Assembly: GCA_977006965.1 (NCBI GenBank)
Contig: OZ345376.1
Location: 2,046,001-2,110,000, forward strand
Reading direction: 5' to 3'
Source: Phymatolithon calcareum
Lineage: Eukaryota > Rhodophyta > Florideophyceae > Hapalidiales
DNA length: 64,000 nucleotides
Below, one piece after another: positions 28,611 to 40,280 of this stretch (the first letter of the stretch is position 1; each line of letters opens with the position of its first letter). The translations under genes and the position numbers were made by a program. The notes under the pieces were generated by a model. The model made no database searches and had not been told where the DNA came from. It was given only the letters and a program-made list of their open reading frames with translations.

Positions 28611-30003
28611 GTAAGAGCACAGAAGTGGGCGGATTCGTGATGTGCAGTAATTAGGGTGACACTGTGTAGGGGATGAAATTGTGATGGTAGAAATTGATGC
28701 GGAAGCTGAGGAAGGGTTCACGATGGAAGTGGAGGAGAGGACCAGGGGGAACGGAACGGAATGGTGTTGTTGACCTAAAAAGGGATGTGATAATATCTAG
28801 TGAGATGAGAGGAAATAAGATGATGCGTGTGGCGGTCCTTTCCTTTTCTCTTTCATGCTGAAGATGAGATGTAGAAGGGAGGGAATGAATGGAATGAGGG
28901 ACAGACGGACGGCGTTTGGTGCCGCACGGTAGTGTACTGTACAGTAATGGTGAGAGATGCAGCGCATTGGTGCTCATACTGTACGATACTGTAGGTGCGA
29001 TGATTTGATGGTACAGTAGTGTACACGTCAGTGTATTTGAGGAGGGCTCATTGCTGTGAGGAGACAGATACAGGACAGTATGATTGATTGAGAGTAGAAG
29101 AGGTGAGTAGTTTAACGGGGAGTGGGTAAAAGTATGAATAAAAGTAGGTGCATGTGGTTCATACTGTTCCTGCGATTGATACAGTACCTTCCGATGCGCC
29201 GTGTGGATTGGTCGGTACTGTCAGTTGGAAGAGAGCGAGGCGGTTGCACTGTCGGTTTCGGTTTGCATGTTGTCCTGCCGAGCGTTTCGGGGTTTCCCAT
29301 TTTGGGTGCCATGGGTGTGTGGATGGTTGAGATACAGTAGGCATTTTGTGGAGATAGTAACAAAAGGTGGGAGATTGTACGGTACGGGTGCATTGGTGGC
29401 CAGGTTTTAGTTCTGTTTAGTTTAGTTTCAACCTCCAAAAGGGGATGAAGATGGAGACGGTGAGGGAGGTTTGTGGATGTGCGGAGCGGTTGTTCGAAAT
29501 TGGAGATTGAAAATGGGTGGAGGCGGTGGGGCGAGGAGACATAGATGTTAGGAGGCAGTTTTGAGGTGACAGCGTACAGTAGTGAATGCAAGGGAAGTCG
29601 GGGAGGGGGAAGAAAGCTGTTTTGCAAAATGGGCCACTTTACATGTGCGCTTCTATATTGAGGGTGGCGTTCGATGTTTAGAGAGACCAAAAGGTGGCTT
29701 CAGCACTTGTTTTCTGTCGTGTTGATGATGGTTGTGTACAAAATGTGATGATTTTGAGAATGAGGGTTAAAAGGTGATTGTGGGTGTGAAAATGGGGGAA
29801 TGTTGGAAAAAAAGTGGTTTCCAGGATCAGCGAGAGGATTGGGAGGTAGTGGGAGGGTTAGAATGGGGTAAAAAGGAGGTTTTCAAAAAATTTGCCTCCG
29901 GCCAGCAGGGCCTCAAAAGTTTTTTCAACAGTGTTTTCAAAAGCAGTTGGACATGGGATAGGGGAGTTGCGTAAACAGCGAAGGTGAGGTAGAGGGACAA
30001 GTT

Positions 30004-30009
30004 TTTATT
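30004..30009 (-). terminator. Poly(A) signal, array gene copy 1
   Basis: AATAAA on the minus strand, 87-92 nt downstream of the stop codon. Present in all units and in the diverged copy. Confidence 0.7.
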
Positions 30010-30095
30010 GTTTGCTAAGGGCAGCAGAGGTACATATTATGTACATATTATGTACAAATCCTAGCATGACGTGATAAATCAGGGGAGGACCGGAG

Positions 30096-30500
30096 TTAGG
30101 CAGTGATCTTGGACATTTGTTTCTTCATGTGATAGGTGTTGGAGAGGTATGGCTTGGGAGCACGGTAGGAGGAGTGCTTGTAGAGTTTGAAGGGGGAGCA
30201 GTGATACTTGGGGCAATACCTGTTGTAGCAGCGAATGTGGCACACGCGGAAGGTGTCGTATTTGACACACTTGTAGTACTTGTACAAGAGGCAGATCTTC
30301 TTGTGCACACAAACCGGGGGTTTGCATACCTTACCGCACGCAACATACTTGTAGCAGCAGAGCTGGGAGCGAGTGTAGCATTTGGTGGGCAAGTAGGTGA
30401 GGGAGCGGTCGGTGGTGGTGTCAAGTGTTTCAGCTGCGCAGACGGCAGTGAAGGAACAGGCGAGGAAAAGGGCGAAAGAGAGAGTGAGGTTGTTGGCCAT
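30096..30500 (-). CDS. Cysteine-rich secreted protein, array copy 1 (134 aa)
   Basis: Family not recognised. Residues 1-23 form a typical signal peptide (hydrophobic core LSFALFLACSF, likely cleavage after CAA), so the product should be secreted or placed in the wall. The mature protein has 12 cysteines at 41, 48, 49, 55, 59, 64, 70, 78, 87, 91, 96 and 101, spacing C-x6-CC-x5-C-x3-C-x4-C-x5-C-x7-C-x8-C-x3-C-x4-C-x4-C. It is basic and very rich in Tyr and Lys, followed by a cysteine-free Tyr/Ser/Lys tail (102-134). An even number of cysteines suggests six disulfides, and there is no C-x-C pattern, which argues against a classical metallothionein. Promoter TATA at 30643-30649, leader with GGGAT repeats, poly(A) signal at 30004-30009. 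Structural wall protein, defence peptide or metal/halide-related roles are all possible; none is shown. Confidence 0.88.
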   Translation of the reverse strand: MANNLTLSFALFLACSFTAVCAAETLDTTTDRSLTYLPTKCYTRSQLCCYKYVACGKVCKPPVCVHKKICLLYKYYKCVKYDTFRVCHIRCYNRYCPKYHCSPFKLYKHSSYRAPKPYLSNTYHMKKQMSKITA

Positions 30501-30531
30501 AATGGTGATTGAGAAGAAGAGGGGACGAGAT

Positions 30532-30555
30532 GGGATGGGATGGGATGGGATAGGG
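30532..30555 (+). repeat. GGGAT microsatellite / G-quadruplex motif in the 5' UTR, unit 1
   Basis: Five GGG runs separated by 2-3 nt on the plus strand, i.e. the template strand of the gene, 32-55 nt upstream of its ATG. Units 2-13 have the same length. The diverged copy (near 3808) and the partial unit (near 22897) have one repeat fewer. Confidence 0.75.
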
Positions 30556-30642
30556 TTGGTGTGAGTTAGTTGGTGTTGGTGATTGGGTGCCTGTGCTTGT
30601 TACTGAGGTTGGTGAATTGGTTCTCAGCAAGTGTGAGGAGTG

Positions 30643-30649
30643 TTTTATA
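30643..30649 (-). promoter_or_regulatory. TATA box of array gene copy 1
   Basis: TATAAAA on the minus strand, 143 nt upstream of the ATG, in a context kept in the diverged copy. The leader would be about 110 nt. Confidence 0.75.
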
Positions 30650-32134
30650 GTAAGAGCACAGAAGCGGGCGGATTCGTGATGTGCAGTAATTAGGGTGACA
30701 CTGTGTAGGGGATGAAATTGTGATGGTAGAAATTGATGCGGTAGCTGAGGAAGGGTTCACGATGGAAGTGGAGGAGAGGACCAGGGGGAACGGAACGGAA
30801 TGGTGTTGTTGACCTAAAAAGGGATGTGATAATATCTAGTGAGATGAGAGGAAATAAGATGATGCGTGTGGCGGTCCTTTCCTTTTCTCTTTCATGCTGA
30901 AGATGAGATGTAGAAGGGAGGGAATGAATGGAATGAGGGACAGACGGACGGCGTTTGGTGCCGCACGGTAGTGTACTGTACAGTAATGGTGAGAGATGCA
31001 GCGCATTGGTGCTCATACTGTACGATACTGTAGGTGCGATGATTTGATGGTACAGTAGTGTACACGTCAGTGTATTTGAGGAGGGCTCATTGCTGTGAGG
31101 AGACAGATACAGGACAGTATGATTGATTGAGAGTAGAAGAGGTGAGTAGTTTAACGGGGAGTGGGTAAAAGTATGAATAAAAGTAGGTGCATGTGGTTCA
31201 TACTGTTCCTGCGATTGATACAGTACCTTCCGATGCGCCGTGTGGATTGGTCGGTACTGTCAGTTGGAAGAGAGCGAGGCGGTTGCACTGTCGGTTTCGG
31301 TTTGCATGTTGTCCTGCCGAGCGTTTCGGGGTTTCCCATTTTGGGTGCCATGGGTGTGTGGATGGTTGAGATACAGTAGGCATTTTGTGGAGATAGTAAC
31401 AAAAGGTGGGAGATTGTACGGTACGGGTGCATTGGTGGCCAGGTTTTAGTTCTGTTTAGTTTAGTTTCAACCTCCAAAAGGGGATGAAGATGGAGACGGT
31501 GAGGGAGGTTTGTGGATGTGCGGAGCGGTTGTTCGAAATTGGAGATTGAAAATGGGTGGAGGCGGTGGGGCGAGGAGACATAGATGTTAGGAGGCAGTTT
31601 TGAGGTGACAGCGTACAGTAGTGAATGCAAGGGAAGTCGGGGAGGGGGAAGAAAGCTGTTTTGCAAAATGGGCCACTTTACATGTGCGCTTCTATATTGA
31701 GGGTGGCGTTCGATGTTTAGAGAGACCAAAAGGTGGCTTCAGCACTTGTTTTCTGTCGTGTTGATGATGGTTGTGTACAAAATGTGATGATTTTGAGAAT
31801 GAGGGTTAAAAGGTGATTGTGGGTGTGAAAATGGGGGAATGTTGGAAAAAAAGTGGTTTCCAGGATCAGCGAGAGGATTGGGAGGTAGTGGGAGGGTTAG
31901 AATGGGGTAAAAAGGAGGTTTTCAAAAAATTTGCCTCCGGCCAGCAGGGCCTCAAAAGTTTTTTCAACAGTGTTTTCAAAAGCAGTTGGACATGGGATAG
32001 GGGAGTTGCGTAAACAGCGAAGGTGAGGTAGAGGGACAAGTTTTTATTGTTTGCTAAGGGCAGCAGAGGTACATATTATGTACATATTATGTACAAATCC
32101 TAGCATGACGTGATAAATCAGGGGAGGACCGGAG

Positions 32135-32539
32135 TTAGGCAGTGATCTTGGACATTTGTTTCTTCATGTGATAGGTGTTGGAGAGGTATGGCTTGGGAGC
32201 ACGGTAGGAGGAGTGCTTGTAGAGTTTGAAGGGGGAGCAGTGATACTTGGGGCAATACCTGTTGTAGCAGCGAATGTGGCACACGCGGAAGGTGTCGTAT
32301 TTGACACACTTGTAGTACTTGTACAAGAGGCAGATCTTCTTGTGCACACAAACCGGGGGTTTGCATACCTTACCGCACGCAACATACTTGTAGCAGCAGA
32401 GCTGGGAGCGAGTGTAGCATTTGGTGGGCAAGTAGGTGAGGGAGCGGTCGGTGGTGGTGTCAAGTGTTTCAGCTGCGCAGACGGCAGTGAAGGAACAGGC
32501 GAGGAAAAGGGCGAAAGAGAGAGTGAGGTTGTTGGCCAT
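32135..32539 (-). CDS. Cysteine-rich secreted protein, array copy 2
   Basis: Translation identical to copy 1. TATA box 32682-32688, poly(A) signal 32043-32048. Confidence 0.88.
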   Translation of the reverse strand: MANNLTLSFALFLACSFTAVCAAETLDTTTDRSLTYLPTKCYTRSQLCCYKYVACGKVCKPPVCVHKKICLLYKYYKCVKYDTFRVCHIRCYNRYCPKYHCSPFKLYKHSSYRAPKPYLSNTYHMKKQMSKITA

Positions 32540-34173
32540 AATGGTGATTGAGAAGAAGAGGGGACGAGATGGGATGGGATGGGATGGGATAGGGTTGGTG
32601 TGAGTTAGTTGGTGTTGGTGATTGGGTGCCTGTGCTTGTTACTGAGGTTGGTGAATTGGTTCTCAGCAAGTGTGAGGAGTGTTTTATAGTAAGAGCACAG
32701 AAGCGGGCGGATTCGTGATGTGCAGTAATTAGGGTGACACTGTGTAGGGGATGAAATTGTGATGGTAGAAATTGATGCGGTAGCTGAGGAAGGGTTCACG
32801 ATGGAAGTGGAGGAGAGGACCAGGGGGAACGGAACGGAATGGTGTTGTTGACCTAAAAAGGGATGTGATAATATCTAGTGAGATGAGAGGAAATAAGATG
32901 ATGCGTGTGGCGGTCCTTTCCTTTTCTCTTTCATGCTGAAGATGAGATGTAGAAGGGAGGGAATGAATGGAATGAGGGACAGACGGACGGCGTTTGGTGC
33001 CGCACGGTAGTGTACTGTACAGTAATGGTGAGAGATGCAGCGCATTGGTGCTCATACTGTACGATACTGTAGGTGCGATGATTTGATGGTACAGTAGTGT
33101 ACACGTCAGTGTATTTGAGGAGGGCTCATTGCTGTGAGGAGACAGATACAGGACAGTATGATTGATTGAGAGTAGAAGAGGTGAGTAGTTTAACGGGGAG
33201 TGGGTAAAAGTATGAATAAAAGTAGGTGCATGTGGTTCATACTGTTCCTGCGATTGATACAGTACCTTCCGATGCGCCGTGTGGATTGGTCGGTACTGTC
33301 AGTTGGAAGAGAGCGAGGCGGTTGCACTGTCGGTTTCGGTTTGCATGTTGTCCTGCCGAGCGTTTCGGGGTTTCCCATTTTGGGTGCCATGGGTGTGTGG
33401 ATGGTTGAGATACAGTAGGCATTTTGTGGAGATAGTAACAAAAGGTGGGAGATTGTACGGTACGGGTGCATTGGTGGCCAGGTTTTAGTTCTGTTTAGTT
33501 TAGTTTCAACCTCCAAAAGGGGATGAAGATGGAGACGGTGAGGGAGGTTTGTGGATGTGCGGAGCGGTTGTTCGAAATTGGAGATTGAAAATGGGTGGAG
33601 GCGGTGGGGCGAGGAGACATAGATGTTAGGAGGCAGTTTTGAGGTGACAGCGTACAGTAGTGAATGCAAGGGAAGTCGGGGAGGGGGAAGAAAGCTGTTT
33701 TGCAAAATGGGCCACTTTACATGTGCGCTTCTATATTGAGGGTGGCGTTCGATGTTTAGAGAGACCAAAAGGTGGCTTCAGCACTTGTTTTCTGTCGTGT
33801 TGATGATGGTTGTGTACAAAATGTGATGATTTTGAGAATGAGGGTTAAAAGGTGATTGTGGGTGTGAAAATGGGGGAATGTTGGAAAAAAAGTGGTTTCC
33901 AGGATCAGCGAGAGGATTGGGAGGTAGTGGGAGGGTTAGAATGGGGTAAAAAGGAGGTTTTCAAAAAATTTGCCTCCGGCCAGCAGGGCCTCAAAAGTTT
34001 TTTCAACAGTGTTTTCAAAAGCAGTTGGACATGGGATAGGGGAGTTGCGTAAACAGCGAAGGTGAGGTAGAGGGACAAGTTTTTATTGTTTGCTAAGGGC
34101 AGCAGAGGTACATATTATGTACATATTATGTACAAATCCTAGCATGACGTGATAAATCAGGGGAGGACCGGAG

Positions 34174-34578
34174 TTAGGCAGTGATCTTGGACATTTGTTT
34201 CTTCATGTGATAGGTGTTGGAGAGGTATGGCTTGGGAGCACGGTAGGAGGAGTGCTTGTAGAGTTTGAAGGGGGAGCAGTGATACTTGGGGCAATACCTG
34301 TTGTAGCAGCGAATGTGGCACACGCGGAAGGTGTCGTATTTGACACACTTGTAGTACTTGTACAAGAGGCAGATCTTCTTGTGCACACAAACCGGGGGTT
34401 TGCATACCTTACCGCACGCAACATACTTGTAGCAGCAGAGCTGGGAGCGAGTGTAGCATTTGGTGGGCAAGTAGGTGAGGGAGCGGTCGGTGGTGGTGTC
34501 AAGTGTTTCAGCTGCGCAGACGGCAGTGAAGGAACAGGCGAGGAAAAGGGCGAAAGAGAGAGTGAGGTTGTTGGCCAT
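34174..34578 (-). CDS. Cysteine-rich secreted protein, array copy 3
   Basis: Translation identical to copy 1. TATA box 34721-34727, poly(A) signal 34082-34087. Confidence 0.88.
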   Translation of the reverse strand: MANNLTLSFALFLACSFTAVCAAETLDTTTDRSLTYLPTKCYTRSQLCCYKYVACGKVCKPPVCVHKKICLLYKYYKCVKYDTFRVCHIRCYNRYCPKYHCSPFKLYKHSSYRAPKPYLSNTYHMKKQMSKITA

Positions 34579-36212
34579 AATGGTGATTGAGAAGAAGAGG
34601 GGACGAGATGGGATGGGATGGGATGGGATAGGGTTGGTGTGAGTTAGTTGGTGTTGGTGATTGGGTGCCTGTGCTTGTTACTGAGGTTGGTGAATTGGTT
34701 CTCAGCAAGTGTGAGGAGTGTTTTATAGTAAGAGCACAGAAGCGGGCGGATTCGTGATGTGCAGTAATTAGGGTGACACTGTGTAGGGGATGAAATTGTG
34801 ATGGTAGAAATTGATGCGGTAGCTGAGGAAGGGTTCACGATGGAAGTGGAGGAGAGGACCAGGGGGAACGGAACGGAATGGTGTTGTTGACCTAAAAAGG
34901 GATGTGATAATATCTAGTGAGATGAGAGGAAATAAGATGATGCGTGTGGCGGTCCTTTCCTTTTCTCTTTCATGCTGAAGATGAGATGTAGAAGGGAGGG
35001 AATGAATGGAATGAGGGACAGACGGACGGCGTTTGGTGCCGCACGGTAGTGTACTGTACAGTAATGGTGAGAGATGCAGCGCATTGGTGCTCATACTGTA
35101 CGATACTGTAGGTGCGATGATTTGATGGTACAGTAGTGTACACGTCAGTGTATTTGAGGAGGGCTCATTGCTGTGAGGAGACAGATACAGGACAGTATGA
35201 TTGATTGAGAGTAGAAGAGGTGAGTAGTTTAACGGGGAGTGGGTAAAAGTATGAATAAAAGTAGGTGCATGTGGTTCATACTGTTCCTGCGATTGATACA
35301 GTACCTTCCGATGCGCCGTGTGGATTGGTCGGTACTGTCAGTTGGAAGAGAGCGAGGCGGTTGCACTGTCGGTTTCGGTTTGCATGTTGTCCTGCCGAGC
35401 GTTTCGGGGTTTCCCATTTTGGGTGCCATGGGTGTGTGGATGGTTGAGATACAGTAGGCATTTTGTGGAGATAGTAACAAAAGGTGGGAGATTGTACGGT
35501 ACGGGTGCATTGGTGGCCAGGTTTTAGTTCTGTTTAGTTTAGTTTCAACCTCCAAAAGGGGATGAAGATGGAGACGGTGAGGGAGGTTTGTGGATGTGCG
35601 GAGCGGTTGTTCGAAATTGGAGATTGAAAATGGGTGGAGGCGGTGGGGCGAGGAGACATAGATGTTAGGAGGCAGTTTTGAGGTGACAGCGTACAGTAGT
35701 GAATGCAAGGGAAGTCGGGGAGGGGGAAGAAAGCTGTTTTGCAAAATGGGCCACTTTACATGTGCGCTTCTATATTGAGGGTGGCGTTCGATGTTTAGAG
35801 AGACCAAAAGGTGGCTTCAGCACTTGTTTTCTGTCGTGTTGATGATGGTTGTGTACAAAATGTGATGATTTTGAGAATGAGGGTTAAAAGGTGATTGTGG
35901 GTGTGAAAATGGGGGAATGTTGGAAAAAAAGTGGTTTCCAGGATCAGCGAGAGGATTGGGAGGTAGTGGGAGGGTTAGAATGGGGTAAAAAGGAGGTTTT
36001 CAAAAAATTTGCCTCCGGCCAGCAGGGCCTCAAAAGTTTTTTCAACAGTGTTTTCAAAAGCAGTTGGACATGGGATAGGGGAGTTGCGTAAACAGCGAAG
36101 GTGAGGTAGAGGGACAAGTTTTTATTGTTTGCTAAGGGCAGCAGAGGTACATATTATGTACATATTATGTACAAATCCTAGCATGACGTGATAAATCAGG
36201 GGAGGACCGGAG

Positions 36213-36617
36213 TTAGGCAGTGATCTTGGACATTTGTTTCTTCATGTGATAGGTGTTGGAGAGGTATGGCTTGGGAGCACGGTAGGAGGAGTGCTTGTAG
36301 AGTTTGAAGGGGGAGCAGTGATACTTGGGGCAATACCTGTTGTAGCAGCGAATGTGGCACACGCGGAAGGTGTCGTATTTGACACACTTGTAGTACTTGT
36401 ACAAGAGGCAGATCTTCTTGTGCACACAAACCGGGGGTTTGCATACCTTACCGCACGCAACATACTTGTAGCAGCAGAGCTGGGAGCGAGTGTAGCATTT
36501 GGTGGGCAAGTAGGTGAGGGAGCGGTCGGTGGTGGTGTCAAGTGTTTCAGCTGCGCAGACGGCAGTGAAGGAACAGGCGAGGAAAAGGGCGAAAGAGAGA
36601 GTGAGGTTGTTGGCCAT
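36213..36617 (-). CDS. Cysteine-rich secreted protein, array copy 4
   Basis: Translation identical to copy 1. TATA box 36760-36766, poly(A) signal 36121-36126. Confidence 0.88.
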   Translation of the reverse strand: MANNLTLSFALFLACSFTAVCAAETLDTTTDRSLTYLPTKCYTRSQLCCYKYVACGKVCKPPVCVHKKICLLYKYYKCVKYDTFRVCHIRCYNRYCPKYHCSPFKLYKHSSYRAPKPYLSNTYHMKKQMSKITA

Positions 36618-38251
36618 AATGGTGATTGAGAAGAAGAGGGGACGAGATGGGATGGGATGGGATGGGATAGGGTTGGTGTGAGTTAGTTGGTGTTGGTGAT
36701 TGGGTGCCTGTGCTTGTTACTGAGGTTGGTGAATTGGTTCTCAGCAAGTGTGAGGAGTGTTTTATAGTAAGAGCACAGAAGCGGGCGGATTCGTGATGTG
36801 CAGTAATTAGGGTGACACTGTGTAGGGGATGAAATTGTGATGGTAGAAATTGATGCGGTAGCTGAGGAAGGGTTCACGATGGAAGTGGAGGAGAGGACCA
36901 GGGGGAACGGAACGGAATGGTGTTGTTGACCTAAAAAGGGATGTGATAATATCTAGTGAGATGAGAGGAAATAAGATGATGCGTGTGGCGGTCCTTTCCT
37001 TTTCTCTTTCATGCTGAAGATGAGATGTAGAAGGGAGGGAATGAATGGAATGAGGGACAGACGGACGGCGTTTGGTGCCGCACGGTAGTGTACTGTACAG
37101 TAATGGTGAGAGATGCAGCGCATTGGTGCTCATACTGTACGATACTGTAGGTGCGATGATTTGATGGTACAGTAGTGTACACGTCAGTGTATTTGAGGAG
37201 GGCTCATTGCTGTGAGGAGACAGATACAGGACAGTATGATTGATTGAGAGTAGAAGAGGTGAGTAGTTTAACGGGGAGTGGGTAAAAGTATGAATAAAAG
37301 TAGGTGCATGTGGTTCATACTGTTCCTGCGATTGATACAGTACCTTCCGATGCGCCGTGTGGATTGGTCGGTACTGTCAGTTGGAAGAGAGCGAGGCGGT
37401 TGCACTGTCGGTTTCGGTTTGCATGTTGTCCTGCCGAGCGTTTCGGGGTTTCCCATTTTGGGTGCCATGGGTGTGTGGATGGTTGAGATACAGTAGGCAT
37501 TTTGTGGAGATAGTAACAAAAGGTGGGAGATTGTACGGTACGGGTGCATTGGTGGCCAGGTTTTAGTTCTGTTTAGTTTAGTTTCAACCTCCAAAAGGGG
37601 ATGAAGATGGAGACGGTGAGGGAGGTTTGTGGATGTGCGGAGCGGTTGTTCGAAATTGGAGATTGAAAATGGGTGGAGGCGGTGGGGCGAGGAGACATAG
37701 ATGTTAGGAGGCAGTTTTGAGGTGACAGCGTACAGTAGTGAATGCAAGGGAAGTCGGGGAGGGGGAAGAAAGCTGTTTTGCAAAATGGGCCACTTTACAT
37801 GTGCGCTTCTATATTGAGGGTGGCGTTCGATGTTTAGAGAGACCAAAAGGTGGCTTCAGCACTTGTTTTCTGTCGTGTTGATGATGGTTGTGTACAAAAT
37901 GTGATGATTTTGAGAATGAGGGTTAAAAGGTGATTGTGGGTGTGAAAATGGGGGAATGTTGGAAAAAAAGTGGTTTCCAGGATCAGCGAGAGGATTGGGA
38001 GGTAGTGGGAGGGTTAGAATGGGGTAAAAAGGAGGTTTTCAAAAAATTTGCCTCCGGCCAGCAGGGCCTCAAAAGTTTTTTCAACAGTGTTTTCAAAAGC
38101 AGTTGGACATGGGATAGGGGAGTTGCGTAAACAGCGAAGGTGAGGTAGAGGGACAAGTTTTTATTGTTTGCTAAGGGCAGCAGAGGTACATATTATGTAC
38201 ATATTATGTACAAATCCTAGCATGACGTGATAAATCAGGGGAGGACCGGAG

Positions 38252-38656
38252 TTAGGCAGTGATCTTGGACATTTGTTTCTTCATGTGATAGGTGTTGGAG
38301 AGGTATGGCTTGGGAGCACGGTAGGAGGAGTGCTTGTAGAGTTTGAAGGGGGAGCAGTGATACTTGGGGCAATACCTGTTGTAGCAGCGAATGTGGCACA
38401 CGCGGAAGGTGTCGTATTTGACACACTTGTAGTACTTGTACAAGAGGCAGATCTTCTTGTGCACACAAACCGGGGGTTTGCATACCTTACCGCACGCAAC
38501 ATACTTGTAGCAGCAGAGCTGGGAGCGAGTGTAGCATTTGGTGGGCAAGTAGGTGAGGGAGCGGTCGGTGGTGGTGTCAAGTGTTTCAGCTGCGCAGACG
38601 GCAGTGAAGGAACAGGCGAGGAAAAGGGCGAAAGAGAGAGTGAGGTTGTTGGCCAT
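38252..38656 (-). CDS. Cysteine-rich secreted protein, array copy 5
   Basis: Translation identical to copy 1. TATA box 38799-38805, poly(A) signal 38160-38165. Confidence 0.88.
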   Translation of the reverse strand: MANNLTLSFALFLACSFTAVCAAETLDTTTDRSLTYLPTKCYTRSQLCCYKYVACGKVCKPPVCVHKKICLLYKYYKCVKYDTFRVCHIRCYNRYCPKYHCSPFKLYKHSSYRAPKPYLSNTYHMKKQMSKITA

Positions 38657-40280
38657 AATGGTGATTGAGAAGAAGAGGGGACGAGATGGGATGGGATGGG
38701 ATGGGATAGGGTTGGTGTGAGTTAGTTGGTGTTGGTGATTGGGTGCCTGTGCTTGTTACTGAGGTTGGTGAATTGGTTCTCAGCAAGTGTGAGGAGTGTT
38801 TTATAGTAAGAGCACAGAAGCGGGCGGATTCGTGATGTGCAGTAATTAGGGTGACACTGTGTAGGGGATGAAATTGTGATGGTAGAAATTGATGCGGTAG
38901 CTGAGGAAGGGTTCACGATGGAAGTGGAGGAGAGGACCAGGGGGAACGGAACGGAATGGTGTTGTTGACCTAAAAAGGGATGTGATAATATCTAGTGAGA
39001 TGAGAGGAAATAAGATGATGCGTGTGGCGGTCCTTTCCTTTTCTCTTTCATGCTGAAGATGAGATGTAGAAGGGAGGGAATGAATGGAATGAGGGACAGA
39101 CGGACGGCGTTTGGTGCCGCACGGTAGTGTACTGTACAGTAATGGTGAGAGATGCAGCGCATTGGTGCTCATACTGTACGATACTGTAGGTGCGATGATT
39201 TGATGGTACAGTAGTGTACACGTCAGTGTATTTGAGGAGGGCTCATTGCTGTGAGGAGACAGATACAGGACAGTATGATTGATTGAGAGTAGAAGAGGTG
39301 AGTAGTTTAACGGGGAGTGGGTAAAAGTATGAATAAAAGTAGGTGCATGTGGTTCATACTGTTCCTGCGATTGATACAGTACCTTCCGATGCGCCGTGTG
39401 GATTGGTCGGTACTGTCAGTTGGAAGAGAGCGAGGCGGTTGCACTGTCGGTTTCGGTTTGCATGTTGTCCTGCCGAGCGTTTCGGGGTTTCCCATTTTGG
39501 GTGCCATGGGTGTGTGGATGGTTGAGATACAGTAGGCATTTTGTGGAGATAGTAACAAAAGGTGGGAGATTGTACGGTACGGGTGCATTGGTGGCCAGGT
39601 TTTAGTTCTGTTTAGTTTAGTTTCAACCTCCAAAAGGGGATGAAGATGGAGACGGTGAGGGAGGTTTGTGGATGTGCGGAGCGGTTGTTCGAAATTGGAG
39701 ATTGAAAATGGGTGGAGGCGGTGGGGCGAGGAGACATAGATGTTAGGAGGCAGTTTTGAGGTGACAGCGTACAGTAGTGAATGCAAGGGAAGTCGGGGAG
39801 GGGGAAGAAAGCTGTTTTGCAAAATGGGCCACTTTACATGTGCGCTTCTATATTGAGGGTGGCGTTCGATGTTTAGAGAGACCAAAAGGTGGCTTCAGCA
39901 CTTGTTTTCTGTCGTGTTGATGATGGTTGTGTACAAAATGTGATGATTTTGAGAATGAGGGTTAAAAGGTGATTGTGGGTGTGAAAATGGGGGAATGTTG
40001 GAAAAAAAGTGGTTTCCAGGATCAGCGAGAGGATTGGGAGGTAGTGGGAGGGTTAGAATGGGGTAAAAAGGAGGTTTTCAAAAAATTTGCCTCCGGCCAG
40101 CAGGGCCTCAAAAGTTTTTTCAACAGTGTTTTCAAAAGCAGTTGGACATGGGATAGTGGAGTTGCGTAAACAGCGAAGGTGAGGTAGAGGGACAAGTTTT
40201 TATTGTTTGCTAAGCGCAGCAGAGGTACATATTATGTACATAATCATAGCATGACATGATAAATCAGGGGAGGACCGGAG

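Noticed and set aside
29112-29690. 192-codon minus-strand ORF repeated in every array unit
   Set aside because: In the diverged copy it is split by a frameshift (5586-5605), its composition is Pro/Ser/His-rich low complexity, and it has no promoter of its own. The repetition only reflects the array.
30096-30500. Classical metallothionein
   Set aside because: No C-x-C pairs, a clear signal peptide and high Tyr content do not fit.
30117-30512. 131-codon plus-strand ORF in every unit, antisense to the cysteine-rich gene
   Set aside because: It is the mirror frame of the real gene, has no TATA box or poly(A) signal on the plus strand, and is not kept in the diverged copy.
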